Positions 34,659 through 45,324 of a stretch of DNA of 64,000 bases are shown one piece after another. This DNA comes from Acephala macrosclerotiorum (lineage: Eukaryota; Ascomycota; Leotiomycetes; Helotiales; Mollisiaceae), in the NCBI GenBank assembly GCA_014904845.1, contig MU119300.1, forward strand, positions 117,451 through 181,450. The letters run 5' to 3'. The notes beneath the pieces were generated by a model. The model searched no databases. It was not told the origin of the DNA and saw only the letters and a list, made by a program, of their open reading frames with translations. The position numbers and the translations under genes were made by a program. Positions within the stretch are counted from its first letter, which is position 1; the number at the start of each line of letters is the position of its first letter.

Positions 34659-37600
34659 ATGGAAGGGGCTTTCACCCACCTCGGAAACCACCTCATCTCC
34701 GACTCTGCGGCTGCGATAAATGCTGGTGCGGATGATCTTTCGAACATCGATCCGGACGAGAGTTTGCTGTACGGACAGTATGGAGGACGCGGAGGATTAG
34801 GTACTAGCAGCAGACGCCGAAACGACGACGATGACAACGAGACCGAAGCTTTCGATGACGATGACGCTGAGAGCTTGGCTAGTATGCCTATTGATGGCAT
34901 GAAGACCCTGGGACTTCGAGGGGTTGAAGACGAGAAAGAGCTCCCTGCTCACGCGTGCGCGTAAGTGGCGATACGATAGGCAAGTTTCTGGACAAGGCTG
35001 ATATACTTTGAAGATACTGTGGCATCCATTCTCCTAGCTGCGTTGTGAAGTGCCTGGGCTGCAGCAAGTGGTTCTGCAGTGCTCGTGGCAATGCTACATC
35101 TTCGCACATTGTCAATCATCTGGTCCGCGCCCGACACAAGGAAGTCCAGCTTCACCCGCAATCCACTCTTGGTGATACAGTCCTCGAATGCTACAATTGC
35201 GGAACCAAGAATGTTTTCCTCCTCGGATTCATTCCCGCGAAGTCCGACACCGTTGTCGTCCTTCTATGTCGCCAACCTTGTGCTTCTACTCCGTCCTCGA
35301 AGGATATGAGCTGGGATATCTCGAGGTGGCAACCACTTATCGAAGATCGTTCATTCTTGCCATGGCTTGTTTCTGTGCCTACCGATTCGGAGCAGCTTCG
35401 CGCTCGCCACCTTACTCCCCCTATGATCGCTAAGCTAGAGGAGATGTGGAAGGACAATGCGAATGCTACTATTCAAGATCTTGAGAAAGCCGCTGGAATC
35501 GACGACGATCCTGCTCCTGTTTTACTCAAGTACGACGATGCATATCAGTACCAGAATGTGTTCGGTCCCTTGGTCAAGATTGAAGCCGATTACGACCGCA
35601 AGCTCAAGGAAGCACAATCTGAGGATGGTTTGGTCATTCGCTGGGATTACGGTCTTAATAACAAGCATCTTGCCAGCTTTGTTCTTCCCAAAATTGAGCT
35701 GGGTGATGTAAAATTGGCTGTTGGAGATGAAATGCGACTCAAGTACAAGGGCGAGCTACGACCAGTCTGGGAAGGTGTTGGATATGTTGTCAAGATTCCC
35801 AACAATCAGTCCGACGAAGTGACTATCGAACTTCGAAAGGTCGGCAACGACAAGTCTGTCCCAACGGAATGTACCCACAACTTCTCCGCAGATTATGTCT
35901 GGAAGGCCACTTCCTATGATCGCATGCAGTTCGCCATGAAGACTTTCGCTGTAGACGAGATGAGTGTATCTGGATATATCTTCCACAAGTTGCTTGGTCA
36001 CGAGGTAGCAGCTGCACCAATGAAGATCCAAATGCCCAAGAAATTCAGCGTTCCTGGTTTACCCGAATTGAACAGCAGTCAAATCAACGCCGTAAAGAGT
36101 GTTTTGCAAAAGCCTCTCAGTTTGATTCAAGGACCTCCTGGAACTGGAAAAACTGTTACATCTGCGACCGTCATCTACCATTTGGCTAAGGTCAACGGCG
36201 GTCAGGTTCTGGTCTGTGCACCGTCCAATGTCGCTGTTGATCAACTTTGCGAGCGAATCCATCGGACTGGTCTCAAGGTCGTCCGTCTGACTGCAAAGTC
36301 TCGTGAAGATGTCGAATCCTCAGTCGGCTTCTTGTCTCTCCATGAGCAGGTCCGCATGAACGACAGCAACGTTGAGCTCGTTAAGCTCTCTCAGCTTAAG
36401 AGTGAACTTGGGGAATTGTCCAGCCAGGATGAAAAGAAATTCAAGGCATTGACCCGAGCTGCTGAACGCGAGATTCTCAACAACGCCGATGTTATCTGCT
36501 GCACTTGCGTTGGTGCTGGTGACCCGAGACTTGCCAAGATGAAGTTCCGCACTGTTCTCATTGACGAGTCGACTCAATCCGCCGAGCCAGAGTGCATGAT
36601 CCCACTTGTCCTTGGTTGCAAGCAAGTTGTCTTAGTCGGTGATCACCAACAATTAGGTCCTGTCATCATGAACAAGAAAGCCGCAAAGGCTGGTCTCAAT
36701 CAGTCCCTCTTCGAGCGTTTGGTCATCCTAGGTCTTGCTCCTATTCGTCTCAACGTCCAGTATCGTATGCACCCGTGCCTTTCGGAGTTCCCATCAAACA
36801 TGTTCTACGAAGGCTCTCTTCAGAATGGTGTCACTATGCAACAGCGACTTCGACGCGATGTTGACTTCCCATGGCCTGTCGGTGACACACCAATGATGTT
36901 CTGGTCTAACCTTGGCAATGAAGAAATTTCCGCTTCTGGTACTTCTTATCTCAATCGCACTGAAGCCTCAAATGTTGAGAAGATCGTTACTCGCTTCTTC
37001 AAGGCTGGTGTTCAACCTCAAGATATTGGTGTCATTACTCCTTACGAAGGCCAGCGCAGCTACGTCGTCAGCTCTATGCAGAACACGGGTACATTCAAGA
37101 AGGAAAACTACAAGGAGATCGAAGTCGCTTCCGTCGATGCCTTCCAAGGTCGAGAGAAGGACTTCATCGTTCTGTCTTGCGTCAGATCCAACGATCATCA
37201 AGGTATCGGTTTCTTGAGCGATCCTCGTCGTCTCAATGTTGCTCTCACTCGTGCGAAGTACGGTTTGGTCATTCTTGGTAACCCCAAGGTCTTGTCTAAG
37301 CATCCTCTCTGGCATTATCTTCTTCTGCACTTTAAGGAGCGCAACTGCTTGGTCGAAGGTCCTCTGTCCAATTTGCAGACATCTTTGCTCCAATTTAGTC
37401 GTCCAAAGACTACCTACCGCGGTCCTCAACGCTACCAGATGTCTCACGCTACCTTCACTGGACGCAATGGCTCAAACGGCAAGGCACCTCAAGACTTCAG
37501 TGATGCTGGTTCCATGCTTGGGTATATCCCAGACGATGTCTCCTCTGTCCATTCATCTGCCCTTGGTGGCGTTGGCCTCGGATCCGCCTATCCTCAGATG

Positions 37601-38002
37601 TTCTCTAACTTCACCCCTGAGACTTGGCCTGGACTTGCTCCTGGAGCTCGCACTAATGGTCAGAAGACTCGAGGTCGTGCGCCGGAAAGTGTTGCCGGGG
37701 AGTCAGTTGCAGCTAGCGAGATTACTGATGCTACCAGCAGTGTCCTCGATGGTAAGGGAATCGGTCAAGGAGGCGTCAGTCTTGGTGCTGGCCTGGACAC
37801 AGCTCAAAAGCAGACCAGTCTGAGCCAATCTGACCGCCTCAAGCGCTATGTCGAGTCTGGTGGACGAATTGCTGACTACAAAACTGGTGATGCTGGCAGC
37901 GTCTTCGGAAGTAACTCGCTGCTCGGTGCTCGCCGCTTGGATGACGATGAGAAGAGCGTTTCTACTGCTTTTGCAAGTCAAGTTGGAGGTGGCTATGATT
38001 GA
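34659..38002 (+). CDS. upf1: UPF1/NAM7 RNA helicase (nonsense-mediated decay)
   Basis: This ATP-dependent 5'-3' RNA helicase is the central factor of nonsense-mediated mRNA decay. Exon 1 (34659-34960) and exon 2 (35014-38002) flank a 53-nt intron, giving 1096 residues. An acidic N-terminus ([18 protein letters not shown]) precedes the Cys/His-rich UPF2-binding domain ([48 protein letters not shown]). The superfamily 1 helicase core has motif I GPPGTGKT (about residue 474), motif II LIDESTQ (about 615), [34 protein letters not shown] and [13 protein letters not shown]. The C-terminal 200 residues are Ser/Gly/Thr-rich with several SQ sites (FASQVG), as in known UPF1 tails. All expected domains are intact. 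Confidence 0.96.
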
Positions 38003-38703
38003 TCGACGCGTCTGTTGTCCACGACGCACTGGACATGAACATCTTGACCGATATCGGATTGCCCGAGAATACTACCGCAGGAAGCTGCTGGCTACGCCTG
38101 CTCTACCTATTACTCAGCAAACTTGATCTCGTCGATCGACACGGCTAGTCACTCGCTGACTGACTGACTTTTGGGAGTCCTTCATGTCGATGCCGCTACG
38201 GCTGAAATATGCAAGCATGCCCTACGTTGCTGCACAATGTTGGAGGATGAGTTGATGGAAATGAAAAACGGGGATGTGGATGTTGCGAGTTTTTGGTGAA
38301 CAGATTGCTGTTGTGTTGCGTGGATCACCCGTCAGAAAATCGGCGGCAGATGGGGTTGAGATGTGAAGCACTGTTTTGAGATGGTTGAGCTGATGCTTGA
38401 GGTCGGAGTGCCAGCTACATGTCGAATGGTGCTGCGCTGCTAGTCAATTACAACCTTGTTGCCTCCACTACTAACTGTTGCTCCATCGTGTCTATGTCTA
38501 GTTCAACCGTCTTCTCCTCGTCTGGTTACAACTTTCTTTCTCGGCCCAACAATGCAACAACTCGAGTAAGTTCTCGTCATTTCTTGAAGCAATAACCAAG
38601 TTCCTTTGTCTCAAGTTGGAGCTTCTTTGTCATATTTGTTATCTCAAGCTTCTCATGCGTTCTTGCTTTCATCTAAACACTACACACGTGCACATCTATC
38701 AGA
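38003..38703. other. intergenic, no gene seen
   Basis: 3' flank of UPF1 followed by a CT-rich leader (38490-38700) for the next ORF. Confidence 0.4.
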
Positions 38704-39009
38704 ATGTCCGAATCTTCAACAAATACTAGTGAGCAGCAAGTCAACGATTCGCCGAACCTTGGCAACGAACTTAAAACCCCTCCTCGGACACCTCCTCTAG
38801 CGTCCACGCCCACCTTGAAAGATGATCCTAATCTTCAGGAAGCACTCAGCGCGAGGTTCATCGGATTCGTTTACGATGAAGTGCAAGGGCTGGATGCTAA
38901 AGATATCGTGTTCTTGTTGGGGCATTTGGGAGAGATAATGAAGGAGATTTATGGTGGGGTGAACAAGATCGTTGGAGAGGAGGTTGATGGTCATGGCGTG
39001 GGGACTTGA
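38704..39009 (+). CDS. small hypothetical protein, 101 residues
   Basis: A single frame starts at ATG 38704 after a CT-rich leader and ends at TGA 39007. The first 45 residues are disordered (Ser/Thr/Pro-rich, TPPRTPPLASTPT). The rest is helical and hydrophobic (LQEALSARFIGFVYDEVQGL, DIVFLLGHLGEIMKEIYGGV). The helical half is loosely reminiscent of the paralogue pair at 40.8-42.0 kb, but I would not claim homology. No function can be assigned. Confidence 0.5.
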   Translation: MSESSTNTSEQQVNDSPNLGNELKTPPRTPPLASTPTLKDDPNLQEALSARFIGFVYDEVQGLDAKDIVFLLGHLGEIMKEIYGGVNKIVGEEVDGHGVGT

Positions 39010-39707
39010 AGTCTTTGTTCCTGGAATCGGGGCTTGAGAGTTGATGTTTGATTTTAGAAGACTCTAGCCGTCAATTGACCTTGACGATTCATGATGCTTC
39101 GCTTCTCGGCGACCACGGCTTCGTTGTCCCATGCTTTCGGTCTTTTAGTTTCACCTTCGTACTGTATGTCGCCTGCCTTCACTCCGGTATTCAAGCGCAT
39201 CTTCCCTACTTCCAAAATGAGTGGGCTAGCTAGCGCTCGCCCACCACGCCTTTCGGTCCTGTATTTCGATCGTTTACTTTCTCGTCCTCGTTTCGCACAA
39301 CATCGTAGCCGATGAATATAGTACGCAAACTATGCTTGCGCTATGCTCGGCTGGCTTGAGGTTCGTACACGAATGAGGAGATTCTCAATGTTCTAGGAGA
39401 CCTGGGGCTTTAGGATTCAAATGCCACTTCAAGGGGGTTTGCGCGAGTGGAGGGAGTGCCGTCGTCTTAGGGGAACGGGACTTCAAAATACCGTTCTGCT
39501 AGTTTAGGGGGCTGGGACTTCTGTTTCTTTCGCAAAACATCCTTCTTTATTTGCTGATTGTGCTATAATCCTCTGAGTGCTCCCATCATCTGCTATTGAA
39601 TATCGGATTCCATTCTTCTGGCCGGCAAATGAGTCTCTTGTCACATCCAGGATTTAACTTCTATCCTCCTTGCTACTCTTCAAATCGCAAACACAGTAGA
39701 ACGCATC
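39010..39707. other. intergenic, no gene seen
   Basis: Only short ORFs with biased composition are present. Confidence 0.35.
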
Positions 39708-40493
39708 ATGTTCCTATCAACGCCTCTTTCTCCAGATCTGAGGAGCGTGGCCCTCCAGAATGACATCGACAAGATTTAAGAGAGAGCTCGATGCTACTCT
39801 GGCGGTCCTCCTGGTCAACTCTTTACTGCGCTTGCAAACGCCAAGAGAATCGTGGGGCCAACAGACGGGCATGCTCAGGCTACAAGGGTAGTGCAGTTAT
39901 TTAAGGATGCGATTGTCACTTGTGAGACGGAAGCTCGAGCTGATATGGTGGTAATCATGTTAGGCTATTTGAGACAATTGATACCTGTTTTGTACGAATA
40001 AATCAATATTTAACAGACAGCAAGCACCGCAGCATCTACTTCGGCGACCATTTCGAACGATCCTCTCGTTGCTCAGAACCTTGCTGATCTTCAAGACACA
40101 CTTGCCGCCATGCGAAAGAACGCGAATCATTACAAAGGTCGAACGAGAAAGCTCATCGCGGTCCTCGCCGATGCGTACGAATCGGTTGGGGTCAAACATG
40201 GGTTTGAGAAAGCTGACAAGATTTTGGAGGAGCCGTGGAACATGGTTGAGCAGAGAAAATTGAGCAGCTCGAAAGAAGCACTGGATCTGGCATGAAAAAA
40301 ATCTTGGATACGATGTCGTTGAAACTTGAGGCGATGATCGCAGAGGATTTAAAAACATAAGTGAGATGATGCTGCGCCAGCTGGAAGCGGGGCAGAGTAT
40401 GAAGGCACTGATGTGCAGCACTATGGCTTTCGTTAATCCGCAAGGCGAAGGGCTTGACGAGTATGTGGCGCATGTTCCGGAAGAGAAGAGTTG
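39708..40493 (+). pseudogene. decayed small hypothetical gene
   Basis: ATG 39708 starts a frame with an in-frame TAA at 39777-39779, after which it stays open to a GT donor at 39951. A 66-nt intron (39951-40016, acceptor TTAACAG) joins in phase to a helical exon (DPLVAQNLADLQDTLAAMRK, KLIAVLADAYESVGVKHGFE, WNMVEQRKLSSSKEALDLA). This exon hits TGA 40293-40295 beside a run of seven A. Protein-like sequence then continues in two other frames (MKKILDTMSLKLEAMIAED; then EMMLRQLEAGQSMKALM and LDEYVAHVPEEKS) to a stop near 40493. One nonsense and two frameshifts point to a dead gene. The helical style fits its small neighbours. A short functional form starting downstream of the first stop is possible. 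Confidence 0.5.
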
Positions 40494-40832
40494 AGATAAA
40501 AGTTATCTTGCTGGTACTTCGTTCAAGATGGTAGCTGGAGCCTTGTCCTGTCTTTCTTGGGGTCGATTTTCGCTAAGTTTCCGCATGATTGCGGCGCCAG
40601 CTTCAATGTCCCAGATTCTGTAGGGTCGAGAAGCCAGATTTGGCTATAACTTCGTAATGGACAATTTAGCTATAGTTTAGTCACTCAGGATAACTTGATC
40701 GAAAATGTCCTGAAACATTGGGATGATTTGAAATGAAAGCTTCTGGGGTGGTTTGGCATCATGAAAGGACCAAACACTTCTCCCCAGCTGAGTCCTGCTT
40801 CCTTCTAAGAATACGTCTTTGAACCTCTCTCC
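40494..40832. other. intergenic, no gene seen
   Basis: No supported ORF. Confidence 0.35.
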
Positions 40833-41171
40833 TCAGAACAAACCCCTCGCCAAGCACCGCATCCTCATCATCTGCCCTAGCTTCTCAACAAACACTCCAA
40901 GGACTCTCATACCCTCGCCCTTCGAATCTAACAGAACGTCAACTATTGTCTCAATCACCTTAATTTTTGCCATTTCCATCTCCTTTCCCTTCTTCTCGAG
41001 TCCCACATCAATTCTACCAGGATTCGTTTTCGCGTGCTGGAAATCTTCAACATCCTGAATGCTGTCTGCGAAGGCCTGGAGTGAAAGACTTAGGCGAGTT
41101 TCTTCGTGTTCTATTGAGAGACAGGCGATGGATACGAGTGTTGGGGTGATGTTTGGTGTTTGACTTGACAT
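40833..41171 (-). CDS. small hypothetical protein, paralogue A of a divergent pair
   Basis: ATG 41171 (MSSQTPNIT...) gives 112 residues; an upstream in-frame ATG at 41234 would add 21. The protein is helical: SIACLSIEHEETRLSLSLQA, FADSIQDVEDFQHA, then a charged helix ending VLGVFVEKLGQMM. It aligns along nearly its whole length, without large gaps, to residues about 60-160 of the protein encoded divergently at 41539-42033. Both share a small-residue/hydrophobic first helix, an IQDVEDFQ / LIDIEGIK step, K-rich middle and a VF.EKL.Q.. end. No known domain is recognised. ATG 41171 is preferred because it resembles the MSS start of the partner. Confidence 0.5.
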   Translation of the reverse strand: MSSQTPNITPTLVSIACLSIEHEETRLSLSLQAFADSIQDVEDFQHAKTNPGRIDVGLEKKGKEMEMAKIKVIETIVDVLLDSKGEGMRVLGVFVEKLGQMMRMRCLARGLF

Positions 41172-41538
41172 CTCGAATCGTTGGTGGAAGAGGGTGTGGG
41201 TTGATGAAAGAGTGACAGCCGAAGCTTGAATCATTTATATGTTTCTCGCTTGAGAGGAGTTGTAAAGGGGGAATGAAAGGAGATGGATGACTCCGGAGTC
41301 TCGACCGCCGAGGTAGAGGGTCTGTCCTCAGACTTGATGCTTTGAAGACTTCCTTTTTGTTCTTTTGAAACTGGATCATGCCTCTGAAACTCATCCCCGA
41401 TACCAATACCCGCGTGTATTCTCCCTCCTTCTCGTCGTCTAACATACTGTTCCTTGTTCTAATCTAAGACCCATAACGCTAATTCCTATACCAGCGCTAC
41501 TTCCCGCTTAGCATAGTGGCTTTCTCATAATCATCAGA
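41172..41538. promoter_or_regulatory. shared promoter of the head-to-head paralogue pair
   Basis: About 370 bp separate the two start codons; no other ORF is supported. Confidence 0.35.
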
Positions 41539-42033
41539 ATGTCCTCCGACCCTCCAACTAGACGATATCGTCGCGTCCTTGACTTGAATTGGAGAATTAC
41601 ACCCATGGATCGACGTCCTTCCAAAATACCGTCGCCATTCTCAGATCTTGAGGCAGCAACCCAAAACCAAACCAATAACGATGTCAGAGACAAAAAAGAC
41701 AGTGAAGTTGTGATCGCCGGGGTCAACTTGATAGCGATGCAGTATGCGCACACCAAACCTTGGATGAGTATTGTGCTTTACGGAGCCGCGCAAGCTTTGA
41801 TAGACATCGAAGGGATAAAAGCTGATTTGAGCGAGAGGGAAGGTTTCAAGTTGGAAAATGGGAAGGAAGAAGGAAAGATGTTGTCGCAGGCGAAGAAGAG
41901 GTTTGTGGAGGGAGTAGTTGAAGGTTTGGGAAATTTCGAGAGAGATGGTGACGTGAACGCGTTCGTTGTTTGGGCTGAAAAATTGATGCAGGGAATAGGA
42001 GAACTTCTTGTTAGGGGGGAGGGTATCACTTGA
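41539..42033 (+). CDS. small hypothetical protein, paralogue B of a divergent pair
   Basis: A single frame of 164 residues starts at ATG 41539. The first 55 residues are basic and disordered (DPPTRRYRRVLDLNWR, MDRRPSKIPSPFSD). The remainder is helical: VVIAGVNLIAMQYAHTKPWM, IVLYGAAQALIDIEGIKADL, MLSQAKKRFVEGVVEGLGNF and VWAEKLMQGIGELLV. This part aligns with paralogue A on the opposite strand. Function is unknown; there is no signal peptide or membrane segment. Confidence 0.55.
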   Translation: MSSDPPTRRYRRVLDLNWRITPMDRRPSKIPSPFSDLEAATQNQTNNDVRDKKDSEVVIAGVNLIAMQYAHTKPWMSIVLYGAAQALIDIEGIKADLSEREGFKLENGKEEGKMLSQAKKRFVEGVVEGLGNFERDGDVNAFVVWAEKLMQGIGELLVRGEGIT

Positions 42034-42219
42034 TGGGAGTGTGGATGTACAGAATTAGAAGAGATGAAGAAGAGGAAGGCGAGATGGACTTTAGAAGAAA
42101 GTGTAACATGAAACAAATGAATATTCTTCTCATCCGCTATATTTATAGTCTCTATCTCTTAGTAGCCCATTTCGCATATGTACAGATTCTCCTCTAACAT
42201 CAGGACATCTCATTTTATC

Positions 42220-43205
42220 TCAGAAACCAGCCTCAGAAACCTTCCTCGCGACATCAACTGGATCCGCACCCTCAAAAATATCAACCTCCGTAGTCGCGAA
42301 CTTCCTGGCAGGAATCTGCTTCGCAAACAGAATATCCAGATCCTCGAACGTTCGTCCTTTACTTTCAGGCAGTCTGAAATAAGCCCAAACAAAAGTCGCA
42401 AACGCAGTAGCAGCCCAAATAAATCCCGTATATCCCTTCAAATTCCACTCAGTAGGGTTCATGAAATATGGCTCCAAAACCCCTGAAATCAAGCTAATGA
42501 TATAATAGCTATCCCTTGCCAAGCAGACAGTCTTTTGTCGAAGACGTGTAGAGCCCATCTCAGCAGGCAAAGCCCAGCCTAGCTGTCCAGCTGAGAGCTG
42601 GAAAGTGAGGGTCCAGAGGAGAGTGAGAACAGCTTGCGTCATGCCGATACCGTGGTTCTCGGTTTTTACGTTCAAGATACCGATGGTGAAGAGGATGATG
42701 GACATAGTGAGCATGCCCCAAAGATAGATTGTACGTCGTCCGAAGTAGGGCATTAGAGCGAACCACGCGACCAATGTACCGAAGAGCGCCATAGCTGTTC
42801 CGCCAATATTCAACTTATAAGTCGTAGAAGTGCTGAGTCCAACTTGTTGGAAGAAATAAGTGCTGTTATAAGCGAATGAAGAGCCGGAGAGAATTTGACC
42901 AGCAAAAGCTACACAAGCGATTTCAGTTCGGCGAAGCTCGGGGCCTTTGAAGCAGTCCATGTAAGAGGTGCCGGTAGAGAGTTCTTGTTCGAGGTTGTTG
43001 GTGTGGATGATTGCTGCGAGGGTTTTTTTGGTGTCTATTCCGGAAGAGGCGCGGACAAGGCGTTTGAGTGAGTGTTCGGCTTCTTCGAGGCGGCCTTTGC
43101 GGACTAGGTGCCATGGGGATTCCGGGGCGAAGAGGAGGATGGGGAAGAGGAAGGCAGGCCAGAACCATTGGATGGCTGAGAAGAATGTTAGTGTGTGTTT
43201 GGGAA

Positions 43206-43244
<39 letters not shown>

Positions 43245-44002
43245 AGGGTGGTGACATACCGAAAGGGATGCGGTAGGACCACTCGGTGGTGATGCTGAGA
43301 CAACCATCGAGGACGCCAGCAGCGATGAGTTGGCCGATGATGAAGCACTGAGAAGGTAAGAATGGGTTGAGAAGACTTGAGGTTCAAGACATACCATGTT
43401 CGTGTACTGGTGAGATAGACACGGAGCGACAAAGGCAAAACTTCAGATGCATACGCTGGTGCTATGGAAGCAAAAGCGCCCCATGGAAGACTGCAAAGCA
43501 GCTCACCGACAGTCAGGATGACGATGTTGGGAGCGAAGAAGGTGATGAAGATCAGTGCCGCCAAAGCGATGAGGGAGCCGAGCAAGACGCGCTTCTGACC
43601 GAAGATGCCAACCAGGTAACCGCTGAGAAGCACACCAAAGAAAGCACCAACACCAGAGGCGTTTCCGAGACCAGCTTGCCACGCAGCTGTCAACTGGTAA
43701 CCGACTCCAGGGAAGTAAGTACCGTATTTCTTGGCGAAGGTGGGATATGCGTAGAAGTTGCCGATGAGGATGGTGTCGTACCCTTCCATGACTACGCACA
43801 TGGAGACAAGAACTGCCCAGAAGATAGCCATGGGGTAGGCTTTGACTGCTTGCCAAGGGGAGAGGTGGTGTTCGAGGTCGGCACCGTCCTTGGCGATGGC
43901 GTTGAGGATTGAGCCTTGCATCTTGAGGTCGAGGTTGATATCCTCGAGTTCAAGGCGGGAGGGTGAGACCTCCTTGGTGAGGTCGGTAACGTTCTTCTCC
44001 AT
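42220..44002 (-). pseudogene. MFS sugar transporter (alpha-glucoside permease type), one frameshift
   Basis: Exons 44002-43395, 43347-43260 and 43175-42220 encode a sugar-porter MFS protein, typically a proton symporter for maltose-like alpha-glucosides in the plasma membrane. Visible features: a long N-terminal tail, MAIFWAVLVSMCVVMEGYDT (TM1), FGQKRVLLGSLIAL, YASEVLPLSLRVYLT, GRRTIYLWGMLTMS and the PESKGRTFEDLDILF signature after the last membrane segment. The introns are 47 and 84 nt. Exon 1 is one base short: after YLTS, the expected YTNM just before the donor at 43394 lies in the next frame, so about 43410-43416 has lost a base. Everything downstream is intact in the correct phase. This is either a recent loss-of-function allele or a sequencing error. 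The divergent alpha-galactosidase suggests alpha-galactosides as a possible substrate. Confidence 0.8.
43206..43243. repeat. 38-base G homopolymer in intron
   Basis: An uninterrupted run of 38 G on the plus strand (C on the sense strand) sits in the second intron of the sugar transporter, 15 nt after the donor. Confidence 0.95.
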
Positions 44003-45324
44003 TGCGAAAGGGTTGAGAGGATAGCAGATTGCTTAGAAGGATGAGAAGAGAAGAGTTGAGATGCTCTGATGTGGAGTGAAGACTTGAGATGGTGGGACCA
44101 TGAGGATAGTTATATACGTGTCCATCGTCGCTATGTATACCCTCACTTGATATTGTAGACCCTCGTCCCGCCAGACAGTTCTCGACTTGGCGTCGGCGAT
44201 ACTTGCGCCTCAAAGCCCCCATTTCCCCGTACAATTTTGCGCTGGCAATCTGGGGTAGATGGGTCCAGCCGCGTGGAACGACAAGCTTCCCCAACCATCG
44301 GGAATGGCCTAAGCATGGACGTTCCTTGCCTGTCGGACTATAGCCCCGTTCATTGTGGTTGGTGCTGATAGTTTGTGTCGCGCTCTCGACAGGAAAAGAT
44401 TGCTTGCAGCTCTGAAGTTTGTTGTGGCGTTGGTTACTTGAAGGGAGTGGCAGACAGCGGAACCAATGGGAGAGCTTCAACTCCGCCCGCAAGCGTGATT
44501 CAATGCCGCCGCGACGAGTGCCGCCGACAAACACCGCTTTCGCCAACGTCCCCCTCTTCTTCATCAAACCTTCCGGTTGAACTCTCACTGGACGACCTCG
44601 ATCCCAACCCTACTCCCTACAGGCCCTATTACTTAGTACTTGTAAATGTTAATAAACAATGACCAGTGTTTAACTAGATATAGTAAAACACCGCGAATCT
44701 CGAACAGGTGATTGGTCTGGCCACCCCTTGGAGACACGGCCATAATCAACATTTAAAAGGCCCTGTGGGTAGCAAGCATTCAGCGTCTGCATACTAGCCC
44801 TGGCCCTGGCTAAAGCCGAAGAGGCAACCTCCGAGAAGACGCGAAGAATGGCGGCATTGATAGCGAATAGGAAGTCCTCAACTCCGCTGCAACGTTCGGT
44901 GCCTCTCGCGGAAGCTACACAACTCTTGATACGCTTCTCTTAGGATCTGAATGCCTCAAGCAACATATCAAGGGTTGCATCTCTAATACCGCTGCTGCGC
45001 TCCTGTCTGCGGGATTGGGACCTAATGGAAGACGGTCAATTCCACTACCCCTTTGCCTGGGGAATCTCCGCAGGGTGTTTCTGAAGCACAGAAGGCGGGG
45101 CAGACGTGTGATTGACCGCCACGAGATGGTGCATTGAGGTTTGTCTCCAGATTTCCTATCAATGCCCCTCAATTGGGACCCACGGGAAAAGATAGTGTTA
45201 GTTGGAGAGTACTTCAACCCTATTCCCCTCTTTCTGGCTGCAGCCACAACCCTCATCATTTCACATCGTGTCCGAGGTTCTCAGATCTTGGAAGAAAGCT
45301 CTCCCAATCTTGATTTCTGCAAAC
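44003..45324. other. divergent promoter region, transporter / alpha-galactosidase
   Basis: The 1.3 kb between two divergent carbohydrate genes contain no supported ORF. Shared regulation by the nearby Zn2Cys6 factor is plausible but no site is identified. Confidence 0.4.

Noticed and set aside
42968..43292. Poly-Gly ORFs on the plus strand
   Set aside because: Products of the G homopolymer in the transporter intron.
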